The notes under the pieces: generated by a model
Databases searched by the model: none
Told to the model about the DNA's origin: nothing
What the model saw: only the letters and a program-made list of their open reading frames with translations
Shown here: piece by piece, positions 57,652 to 64,000 of the stretch
Layout: every line of letters begins with the position of its first letter
Numbering within the stretch: the first letter of the stretch is position 1
Made by a program: the position numbers and the translations under genes
From: Gemmatimonadaceae bacterium
GTDB lineage: Bacteria; Gemmatimonadota; Gemmatimonadetes; Gemmatimonadales; Gemmatimonadaceae
Direction of reading: 5' to 3'
Length of the DNA stretch: 64,000 nucleotides
Assembly: GCA_019637355.1 (NCBI GenBank)
Contig: JAHBVT010000001.1
Span: 1,643,192 to 1,707,191 of the forward strand

Positions 57652-58149
57652 TCAGCCCTGCGCCGGCGGAGAGTCCAGCAGCGCGTCCGCCTCGGCGATG
57701 TGCCGCTCGGCGATGGCGCGCATCTGCGCCAGGTAGGCGCGGCGCGTACGGTCCAGCGATTCGATCTCCATCTGCAGTTGCGACAATTGCTGCCGCGACT
57801 CGGCGATAATCTGCTGCGCCGCCGCTTCGGCCTCGCGCCGCATCAATTCGCCCTCGCGCGCCGCCTGCTCCTTCACGTCCTCGCGCAGTTGCTGTGCCGA
57901 GACCAGCGCCTCATTGATGGCCTTATCGCGCTCGCGATAGTGTTTGAGCTGCTCGTGAAAGTTGCGCAGCTTGGTCTCGAGCTCGCTGTTCTGGCGCGTC
58001 AGGCGCTCCAGCTCCTCCGCGAGTTGCTCGCGGAACTGGTCCACGCGTTGGCGGTCGTAGCCGCGCATCGCGGAGCCGAAGTCATAGCGTCGCACGTCCA
58101 CCGGCGTGAGGCGGAAGATGTCGTCGCCGCCCTCGAGATGCTCGCTCAT
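57652..58149 (-). CDS. divIVA: DivIVA-domain protein
   Basis: 165 residues. The N-terminal DivIVA lipid-binding motif is seen as RLTPVDVRRYDFGSAMRGYD followed by a long coiled coil (about 50-150). DivIVA proteins bind curved membrane at poles and septa. Adjacent to yggS with no gap, as in Gram-positive dcw regions. Linking it to the polarity genes downstream is inference. Confidence 0.9.
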   Translation of the reverse strand: MSEHLEGGDDIFRLTPVDVRRYDFGSAMRGYDRQRVDQFREQLAEELERLTRQNSELETKLRNFHEQLKHYRERDKAINEALVSAQQLREDVKEQAAREGELMRREAEAAAQQIIAESRQQLSQLQMEIESLDRTRRAYLAQMRAIAERHIAEADALLDSPPAQG

Positions 58150-58848
58150 CTAGTGCCTCGTCCCGAAGAGGATCGTGCCGAGGCGGACCAAGGTGGCCCC
58201 TTCCTCGACGGCGATCAGATAGTCCCCGCTCATTCCCATCGACAACTCGTCCGCCGGATGCCCGGCGGCCCGCAGCACGTCGCGAGCCTCTCGCGCCCCG
58301 CGGAACACCGCCCGCAGCACCGACTCCGGCGCGTCAAACGGCGCCATCGTCATCACGCCGCGCACGCGCAGGTTCGGCAGGCCTCGCAACCGCTCCGCCT
58401 CCGACGCCAGCGCAGCCGGCACATAGCCGCCCTTCGTGTCCTCGCCAGCCACATTCACTTGCACCAGCACATCGAGCGTGACGCCGAGCTTCGCCGCCAT
58501 CGCCGCTGCCTCGTCGGCGAGCTTCGCGCGGTCCAGCGCGTGGAACAGCCGGAACTGCGGCAGCGCCTTCACCTTGTTGGTCTGCAGATGCCCAATCAGG
58601 TGCCAGGTCAGACCGGCAGGCATCGTGCCTGCTGCCCGTAGCGCCTCTTGCTTCGAGAGCGCTTCCTGCACCTTGTTCTCGCCGACGTCGTGGATGCCCG
58701 CGGCGGCAGCCGCGAGCACCGCCTCAGGGCCGTGCGTCTTGGTCACGGCAATCAGCCGGACCTCCTGCCCATGCCCCCCGCGCCGGATGGCACCCGCGAT
58801 TTCACCGCGGATTTCGGCCACCCGTTCGTTGAGCCACGGAAAACCCAT
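58150..58848 (-). CDS. yggS: YggS-family pyridoxal-phosphate homeostasis protein
   Basis: 232 residues. PLP-binding lysine in RLIAVTKTHG (about 30-39), GENKVQEAL, WHLIGHLQTNKVK, and MSGDYLIAVEEGATLVRLGTILFG. Equivalent to Bacillus ylmE, a neighbour of sepF and divIVA. Its start codon lies inside a 10-bp inverted repeat and the IS3 element begins only about 45 bp upstream. Confidence 0.95.
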   Translation of the reverse strand: MGFPWLNERVAEIRGEIAGAIRRGGHGQEVRLIAVTKTHGPEAVLAAAAAGIHDVGENKVQEALSKQEALRAAGTMPAGLTWHLIGHLQTNKVKALPQFRLFHALDRAKLADEAAAMAAKLGVTLDVLVQVNVAGEDTKGGYVPAALASEAERLRGLPNLRVRGVMTMAPFDAPESVLRAVFRGAREARDVLRAAGHPADELSMGMSGDYLIAVEEGATLVRLGTILFGTRH

Positions 58849-58878
58849 AACCGTTTGAAAATACTGAGGGTTATGGGT
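58843..58878 (-). promoter_or_regulatory. Hairpin over the yggS start codon
   Basis: ACCCATAACC (58843-58852) pairs with GGTTATGGGT (58869-58878) across a 16-base AT-rich loop. In the mRNA the AUG (58848-58846) is in the stem, and there is no evident Shine-Dalgarno. It could damp translation; alternatively it is a chance palindrome. Confidence 0.45.
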
Positions 58879-58952
58879 CCTCGGTAGGGAGCTTGACGTG
58901 ACCCCCGGATCCTGGTCCAGTTATACTGGCGGTCCTCCACCGAAGAGGACCC

Positions 58953-59218
58953 ATGCGAAGAGTCGATTCACGGAAGCGCCGATCGTGGGGTTCCTGCAGG
59001 AGCTCGAGGCGGGCGCCAAGCTTGCGGAGGTGTGCCGCCGGATCGGCGTGAGCGAGACGACGATCCACCACTGGCGCCGGAAGTACGGCGGCCTTCAGGT
59101 GAACGAGGCCCATCGGCTGAAGGCGATGGAAGAAGAAAACCGGCAGCCCAAGCGGATCGTCGCCGACCAGGCCCTGAACCTGCAGGTCGTGAAGGACCTG
59201 CCGGGAGAAAAGTGGTGA
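58953..59218 (+). pseudogene. IS3 orfA remnant (helix-turn-helix transposase subunit)
   Basis: AEVCRRIGVSETTIHHWRRKYGG is the IS3 OrfA helix-turn-helix, and LKAMEEENRQ the coiled coil (seen in parts). The ATG at 58953 with AGAGGA upstream is out of frame with it by one base, as if one base was lost after ATGCG; the only in-frame start is a GTG in the terminal repeat. Confidence 0.75.
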
Positions 59219-59721
59219 TGCCCGAGCAGCGGCGGACGGCCGTCCACCACGTGCTGACCACCGCCGAGGTGTCGGAGCGCACGGTGTGCCGCTTCACCGG
59301 CTTCGCCCGGTCGACGCAGCGCTACGTGTCCGTGCGACCGTCCGACGCGGCGCTGGAGCTATCGGCAACTGACGCGGGTGCTCCGGCGCGAGGGCTGGCC
59401 GATCAACCGCAAGCGCGTCCAGCGCCTGTACCAGCAGGAGGGGTTGCAGGTGCGTCGCCGGCGGCGGAAGCGGCGCGCGGTGGTGCCGCGCGTCCCGGTG
59501 GCGGTGCCGACGCGCCCGAACCAGCGCTGGAGCATGGACTTCGTGCGCGACACGCTCGGCGGTGGTCGGGTGTTCCGATGCTTCACCCTCGTGGACGACT
59601 GCACACGGGAGTGCCCCGCAATCGAGGTCGACGTATCGCTCCCCGGGGAGCGCGTGGTGCGCGTGCTCGACCGCGTCGCGGCCGTGCGCGGGTATCCGCA
59701 TGCGATCGTGTATGACAACGG
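59215..59721 (+). pseudogene. IS3 orfB remnant, 5' part (frameshifted)
   Basis: PEQRRTAVHHVLTTAEVSE and ARSTQRYVSVRPSDAAL are OrfB, then the frame shifts near 59355 and continues as SYRQLTRVLRREGWPINRKR to the first catalytic Asp region NQRWSMDFVRDTL and IVYDNG. About 15 codons are missing at the shift. The IS110 element enters at 59721. Confidence 0.8.
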
Positions 59722-59945
59722 TCTACATCCGCTGTCAAGAGTTGCGTAGGCACAGTGATGCCTTGGGCGCCCAGAAGGACGCCAGGAGAGGTGAAGCGCG
59801 ACGGGCACACGACCCCCGGTGGACTTCCACGGAACACGAGTCCCCTGCTCACCATAGTGCGGTACGCAGCATCGTCGCGTAGCGACGCGACGCGCTCAGC
59901 AGTCTCAACACAGCATGAGGGCCCAGTGGAAGGCTCGAGCATTGT
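59722..59945 (-). ncRNA. Candidate guide (bridge/seek) RNA region of the IS110-family element
   Basis: 224 non-coding bases downstream of the recombinase stop, against only 81 upstream. IS1111-type elements encode their guide RNA at this side. Predicted hairpins: CGTCGCG (59873-59879) with CGCGACG (59886-59892), GTGGA/TCCAC (59819-59830), and GGGCGCCC (about 59765-59772). The exact RNA ends cannot be set by eye. Confidence 0.5.
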
Positions 59946-61238
59946 CTACGAGGTCGCAAGCGCCTCGACGGCACGGTTGATCGGAGTCGATTCACTGGGG
60001 ACGTCGTGTTCGAAGTACGCGCGGTACGGCTGACCGGTCTTGACTACGGCATAGGCGATCCGTGCCATCTTCGCGGCGATGGCGGTGTAGGCCTTGCGCC
60101 GACGATCGGCGCTCTTGGGCGCCGTCGCCATGTAGCGCTCGAACTTGTCGCGCACGGAGTCCTCGCGACTGCGGACGGCGACGCGGCCGGCGAACCAGAA
60201 GGCGCAGCGCAGGCGGCTGTTGCCGCGCTTGGACAGCTGCTCCTGCCCCTTCGACTGGCCGGACTGCGCCTTGGCCAGGTCCAGGCCGCAGAACTTCAGG
60301 AACTGGCGGTGGTGGCCGAAGCGGCGGAGGTCGCCCCCCTCGGCGAGAATGGTGAGGGCGAAGACAGGTCCAATGCCTGGAATGGTCTGCAACAGCTGAT
60401 AGTCGGGGTGGACGCCGAGCAGGTGGTCCGCCCACGCCTCGAGCGCCGCACGCTGCCGCGACAGGTCGAGAAAGGTTTGGAGACGCAGGCGGGCAGCCTG
60501 CACCGCGGGACTGTCCGGCGGCACGGGCAGGGCCAGCGAGCGCTGCGCCAGCTCATACACGCCACGCAGCCATGCCGCCTTCCCGACCTTGCGACCGGCG
60601 GGTTTCCACGCCGCCTCGAGGAACGCCTTCTCGGTGAGCGCCGTGATGTGCTGCGGCGTCGGGAAGGCCAGCAGGAGGCTGACAAACGCCTCACTGCGCG
60701 AGGTGCGCCAATAGCGTGCGAACTCCGGCCAGTAGAGCGGCAGGAAGTGCGTCAGCAGGCTATGCTGCACGCGCGTCCGCGCCAGGGTCACCTGCCAGTA
60801 CGCCTTCGAGATTTCCTGTGCGTCGTGCCACCCGGCAACGAGCGGCTCGATGTAGCGCATCGTCATCCCCTGCTGCAGCACTTCCAGGATCACGCGTGCA
60901 TCCTTCGCGTCGTTCTTGTCCCACGAGGAATAGCGCGCCTCTCGGTACCGAGCGCAGGTGAGCGACGCGACGAAGCGCACGTCGAAGCCGGCCTGGAGCA
61001 GTCGGTACGCCAGCGGCCGATGGTAGACGCCAGTCGGCTCCAGTCCCACTCGCACGGGCTGCGGCAACGACTGCAGGTGCGCCACGAGCCGTGACACCGC
61101 CGCCAGCGAGTTCTCCACGCGGCACCGCTCGTGTCGCGCGCCATGGGCGATCAGCACCTCGTGGGCGTCCTTGGCTACGTCGATTGCAACCCACGTGCCG
61201 GGAACGACATCTTCAGGGAAGGGATGGCCAGTCGTCAT
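59946..61238 (-). CDS. IS110-family DEDD recombinase
   Basis: 430 residues from ATG 61238, preceded by CAGGAGC at good spacing; an ATG at 61265 is less likely. The N-terminal RuvC-like domain has VAIDVAKDAHEV, GLEPTGVYHRPL, and WDKNDAKDARV, giving the D-E-D-D set. The C-terminal Tnp_20 domain holds TIPGIGPVFALTILAEGG and SKRGNSRLRCAFW with the family serine. It looks intact. Confidence 0.95.
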   Translation of the reverse strand: MTTGHPFPEDVVPGTWVAIDVAKDAHEVLIAHGARHERCRVENSLAAVSRLVAHLQSLPQPVRVGLEPTGVYHRPLAYRLLQAGFDVRFVASLTCARYREARYSSWDKNDAKDARVILEVLQQGMTMRYIEPLVAGWHDAQEISKAYWQVTLARTRVQHSLLTHFLPLYWPEFARYWRTSRSEAFVSLLLAFPTPQHITALTEKAFLEAAWKPAGRKVGKAAWLRGVYELAQRSLALPVPPDSPAVQAARLRLQTFLDLSRQRAALEAWADHLLGVHPDYQLLQTIPGIGPVFALTILAEGGDLRRFGHHRQFLKFCGLDLAKAQSGQSKGQEQLSKRGNSRLRCAFWFAGRVAVRSREDSVRDKFERYMATAPKSADRRRKAYTAIAAKMARIAYAVVKTGQPYRAYFEHDVPSESTPINRAVEALATS

Positions 61239-61319
61239 CGGTGCTCCTGGTGGTCGGGATACCATCCAGGATGCCGCCGCTTTGATCGGCTGGCCATCCT
61301 CCTTCCAGATGTACTACGG

Positions 61320-61629
61320 GCCCGAGTTCGTGAGCGCGGCGCTCGATGCGTGGGCCCATCGCCACCAGGTGGTGCTCGACTCCATGGACCCGGGGAAGCC
61401 GGTCCAGAACGCCTTCATCGAGAGCTTCAACGGGACGTTCCGGGACGAGTGCCTGAACGAGAGCTGGTTTGTCAACCTTGCCGATGCCCAACGGACGATC
61501 GAAGCGTGGCGCATCGACTACGAATGCGAGCGGCCGCACAGCCGGCTCAAGGACCGCACCCCGCGCGAGTTTGCGCTCGCGCTTGCCGATGCTACAACTT
61601 CGACCGCCCTGACCCCGGGACCGGCATAA
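61320..61629 (+). pseudogene. IS3 orfB remnant, 3' part
   Basis: Resumes at GPEFVSAALDAWAHRHQVVL and carries the third acidic residue region AFIESFNGTFRDECLNESWF and RPHSRLKDRTPREFA. It joins in register of gene order to the 5' part at 59721. An artificial frame through the IS110 5' end leads into it but is not a gene. Confidence 0.85.
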
Positions 61630-61721
61630 TCGCTGGTACAGAAAAGGGGGGCACGTCAAGCCAGTTAGTGGGTAGTGCTCGGATACAGCCTATGAGCGGT
61701 GCGCACCCAGTGAAAAAGCCG

Positions 61722-62396
61722 TCAGTCTTTATTGAGTCGATCTCTGATCGCCTGACGAAGCACGGCAACTGATGGTGCCCCAAGGAGCGTCCCATCGAGA
61801 TAAACAGTTGGGGTAGCATTCACTCCTAGACGGCCGCCAACTTCGATGCCGCGATCGATGCGATCAAAACGAGCGGCACTATTCGCACATATAGCTATGC
61901 GTGAAGTGTCGGCAATCCCCGCTCGGCGTGCGAGTTCTCCCCAGCCGATTAAGCCGAGAGAATCCTGATGAGCAAACACGACATCAACGAATGTCGAAGC
62001 TGCGCCGAAAGAATCGGCGCACTCCATCGCCCTGGCCGCAGGAAGCGCGAAGCGGTGCATCTCCAGCGGGAAATGAACGAACGTCATGCCAACCGCACCA
62101 GGAAACTCAGCGGATACCTCGGACACTGCTCTATGGAAACTGCGACACGCGGGACATTCCAGGTCTGTGAATTCGACTAATCTCACGTGCGGCTCTACCT
62201 TGGCTTTAGCCAGTTCGATCCCTACATCTTCAAGCGCACGCCGCTCAGAGTCCGGCACGATCGAAACAGCAGGAACTGGCCCAGAGATCATGGAGCGGCG
62301 TGGTTGCCAAAACGCCATTTTTATAGCGGCAGCAGCCACCGCAAGGGCAGCGATAACGATTGAAAAGGACACTGCTCGATCAAGTGACTGGGACAT
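61722..62396 (-). CDS. Membrane-anchored DsbA-like thioredoxin-fold protein
   Basis: 224 residues from ATG 62396. An N-terminal membrane helix (FSIVIAALAVAAAAIKMAF) is followed by a thioredoxin fold with active-site CPAC in FTDLECPACRSFH and cis-proline loop NATPTVYLDGTLLG. A periplasmic disulfide oxidase or isomerase is likely. Next to a Cys-rich secreted protein, a plausible substrate (inference). Base composition is less GC-rich than the core region. Confidence 0.85.
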   Translation of the reverse strand: MSQSLDRAVSFSIVIAALAVAAAAIKMAFWQPRRSMISGPVPAVSIVPDSERRALEDVGIELAKAKVEPHVRLVEFTDLECPACRSFHRAVSEVSAEFPGAVGMTFVHFPLEMHRFALPAARAMECADSFGAASTFVDVVFAHQDSLGLIGWGELARRAGIADTSRIAICANSAARFDRIDRGIEVGGRLGVNATPTVYLDGTLLGAPSVAVLRQAIRDRLNKD

Positions 62397-62486
62397 TTGT
62401 ATCGCTGTCTTAAAGAAGGAGGTTGGTAGGACCGACGTGTCCCGGTTGGCTGGTCGCAACAGGTGCTGCGACCAGCCAATGGACAC

Positions 62487-62720
62487 TCACTGTTCGAAGC
62501 AGTGGATAGTGTAGTCGTACCACTGATCATCGATCCCAAGGCACGAGGCCGGAAAGCACGAACCGCCTCCGGGGTTGCAGACAGCAGTACCGGAGCACGA
62601 GTTCGCGCACCACCACGAACCACTTGAGGTCGTCGCCGCACTCAGCGACGAGACCAAGGCGCTGGATGCGGCAAGCGCAACAACTGTGATTGCCTGAAGC
62701 AACCGTTTTCGAGAACCCAT
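62487..62720 (-). CDS. Small secreted Cys-rich protein
   Basis: 77 residues from ATG 62720, with a strong AAGGAGGAAG ribosome site. A signal peptide (LLQAITVVALAASSALVSSL) leads to a mature part of about 45 residues with six cysteines (WWCANSCSGTAVCNPGGGSC, then two more). No family is recognised. In size and layout it recalls NVEALA-type small proteins of Bacteroidota, which lie beside propeller genes; this is analogy only. Confidence 0.65.
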   Translation of the reverse strand: MGSRKRLLQAITVVALAASSALVSSLSAATTSSGSWWCANSCSGTAVCNPGGGSCFPASCLGIDDQWYDYTIHCFEQ

Positions 62721-62851
62721 TGTCTTCCTCCTTAGGTGGGTATACGCACTGCGACCCAATGTCGCGATAAATTTTATTGGCTATTGCAGGTCTTGGCAAC
62801 ATCAAAATAGTTTACAGTGACATGTTGTTGTACGTTTATACAGGAGGACGG
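62721..62851. promoter_or_regulatory. Divergent intergenic region of the Cys-rich and propeller genes
   Basis: 131 AT-richer bases with ribosome sites at both ends: AAGGAGGAAG for the minus gene and AGGAGGA (62842-62848) for the plus gene. Both promoters must be here. I could not place convincing -35/-10 pairs. Confidence 0.5.
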
Positions 62852-63958
62852 ATGAAACTGCTACAGCCCAATCTTCAACTCGTGCTCACGTTCCTCGCTG
62901 TATGGAGTTTTCCAGTACAAGCCATTGGCCAAACCACCAAACACATCCCGCCGCCCACCGCAGCACTCGATGAGACCTTCAGCGTCATCACCGCAATGGT
63001 GGAACTCGCCAGCGGGAAAGTCGTCTTGCTGGACCGAACGGAGCGCCGCATTGTCGTCGCCGACTTTGACACACAGCGAATTACCGAACCCATCCGCAAC
63101 GGCTCAGGCCCAAACGAGGTCGCGTACGCGACACGACTCGTGGCCACACCCGGCGGCGGTGCGGCCGTGGCCGACGCAGAAAACGAGCGCCTGCTGCTCT
63201 TGGACGGAGCCGGAACCCCTTCAGGGTTCTGGCAAACCGGCACGGACGATGCGCTGATTCGCAGCACCATGCGACTCAGCGGCCATCCAGGTCAGGCGCG
63301 AACGGTGGTCTTGGAGCGCACTGACCGATCCGGCGTCTCGATTTTCCGGTGGGATCCGACCTCCGCCAACCTCACTCCGCTGCACCGACGAGCCAGTCGC
63401 CAAACACCACCAGTCGGCACCGCAGGAGGCCCTGCCGTCGGGCGGGCATCGGACAGAATCGTATCGCCATTCCCGACGTTGCCCGACCTCTGGATGGCCG
63501 ATACCGCCGGATGGACATTCGTCGTGCAGTTGGCACCGTACCGCGCAATCGTCATCGCTCCGGATGGGCGCACCGTGGAAGGGCCGATTCAGACGGCACG
63601 ACCGTATCGCATCGATGACGCGACAAAGCGCGCGACAACCGCTGAACTGGCCATCCAGCGCGCTGGCCAGATGAACGCCAGCACGGCATTCGAGTGGCCT
63701 GACATACTCCCGCCATTTCACACCGATCGTTTTCCTGCGTTGTTCATCGCCACGGATGGCACACTCTGGGTGCGCCGTACCACGCCAGCAACCGAACCGC
63801 CGCGCTTCGATGTATTCGACCGGACAGGCAACCTGAAGGGAATCGTGCGACTGCCTCACGGATACCGATTGGCGGCCTTGGGGCGCAGGCACGTCTACCT
63901 CGTATCGCGCGATTCGGACGGATCCGAGACCGTCCATCGAGCGCCCTTCAGTTTCTGA
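62852..63958 (+). CDS. Secreted 6-bladed beta-propeller-like protein
   Basis: 368 residues from ATG 62852, after AGGAGGA. Signal peptide (LVLTFLAVWSFPVQAIGQ). The mature protein repeats a blade pattern such as GKVVLLDRTERRIVVADFD, GAAVADAENERLLLLDGAG, and GTLWVRRTTPATEPPRFDVF with G-x-L/V strands, typical of TolB-like/6-bladed propellers. No enzymatic motif is seen. Divergent from the Cys-rich gene. Confidence 0.75.
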   Translation: MKLLQPNLQLVLTFLAVWSFPVQAIGQTTKHIPPPTAALDETFSVITAMVELASGKVVLLDRTERRIVVADFDTQRITEPIRNGSGPNEVAYATRLVATPGGGAAVADAENERLLLLDGAGTPSGFWQTGTDDALIRSTMRLSGHPGQARTVVLERTDRSGVSIFRWDPTSANLTPLHRRASRQTPPVGTAGGPAVGRASDRIVSPFPTLPDLWMADTAGWTFVVQLAPYRAIVIAPDGRTVEGPIQTARPYRIDDATKRATTAELAIQRAGQMNASTAFEWPDILPPFHTDRFPALFIATDGTLWVRRTTPATEPPRFDVFDRTGNLKGIVRLPHGYRLAALGRRHVYLVSRDSDGSETVHRAPFSF

Positions 63959-63965
63959 TCTCGCG

Positions 63966-64000
63966 CTAGAAGAACCTCGGCGTCACCCGTGCCCGCACTA
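63966..64000 (-). CDS. Possible 3' end of a beta-barrel protein gene
   Basis: Ten codons (VRARVTPRFF) end in TAG at 63966. A C-terminal Phe after alternating residues is the outer-membrane barrel signature, and it lies 7 bases from the convergent propeller stop. Too short to be sure. Confidence 0.35.
   Translation of the reverse strand, partial: VRARVTPRFF

Larger units (their letters stand above)
59722..61319 (-). mobile_element. IS110-family (IS1111-like layout) insertion sequence
   Basis: 1598 bp inserted into orfB of the IS3 element between YDNG and PEFVSA. Both junctions carry ACGG (59718-59721 and 61316-61319), as expected for recombination within a short shared core rather than a target duplication. 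Only TACATC is shared near the ends in inverted form. The recombinase gene is complete, so it may be active. Confidence 0.85.
58892..61660 (+). mobile_element. Decayed IS3-family insertion sequence, split by an IS110-family element
   Basis: Terminal repeats CTTGACGTGACCCCC (58892-58906) and the inverse of CTTGACGTGCCCCCC (61646-61660), 14 of 15 matching. Inside are orfA and orfB remnants of an IS3 DDE transposase. Without the nested IS110 it would be about 1.17 kb. No clear target duplication is seen, so the ends or flanks have changed. Confidence 0.85.

Noticed and set aside
62811-62840. TTTACA...TTTATA as a promoter of the propeller gene.
   Set aside because: The implied transcription start falls inside the ribosome-binding site, leaving no usable leader.

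Overview
The window is a high-GC, gene-dense bacterial chromosome segment. Almost every gene lies on the minus strand, and many neighbours overlap at ATGA or GTGA. An outer-membrane-type barrel protein, lipoprotein signal peptidase and meso-diaminopimelate-type MurE point to a diderm with peptidoglycan. The division and cell-wall gene order, DivIVA and the general character of the proteins suggest Gemmatimonadota. That assignment is inference from family recall; no search was run.

Layout. 1-4.6 kb: a two-domain aldehyde dehydrogenase cut by the window edge, deoC, asnS and a small barrel protein. 4.7-8.9 kb: a plus-strand SET-domain protein and two sensor kinases. 9-30.8 kb: a division and cell-wall (dcw) cluster read from rsmH down through ftsL, ftsI, murE, murF, mraY, murD, ftsW, murG, murC, ftsQ, ftsA and ftsZ, then an M23 peptidase, a membrane protein, ftsY and recG. 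A 219-bp inverted-repeat element separates ftsA from ftsZ. 30.9-33.2 kb: a secreted TPR protein with a terminator hairpin, tRNA-Val(UAC) and a tiny membrane protein.

33.2-58.8 kb is one continuous co-directional run. It begins at yggS, divIVA, a purine nucleoside phosphorylase, ileS, a DksA-like protein, lspA and rluD, an order much like the Bacillus ylmE-to-ylyB region. It continues into a chemosensory and polarity cluster: cheW, cheY, cheA, cheC, a 905-residue TPR protein, two DUF4388 proteins, three roadblock-domain proteins, an MglA-like GTPase, a protein with two tandem DnaA-type AAA+ modules, cheR, cheD, cheB, two more cheW genes, a TPR protein and a membrane-anchored metalloprotease. 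No receptor gene is present. This cluster is the best candidate for an undescribed system: a CheA/CheY pathway physically joined to Mgl-type polarity proteins and a double DnaA-like ATPase without a DNA-binding domain.

58.9-61.7 kb is a decayed IS3-family element split by an apparently intact IS110-family element, whose 224-bp non-coding end may encode a guide (bridge/seek) RNA. 61.7-64 kb is less GC-rich and looks accessory. It holds a DsbA-like protein, a short secreted Cys-rich protein and, divergently, a beta-propeller-like secreted protein; the last bases may be the 3' end of another barrel protein.

Short inverted-repeat sequences have entered coding regions: the same 20-nt core and the same encoded peptide occur in the aldehyde dehydrogenase linker and in ileS, and ileS carries a second, different insert.
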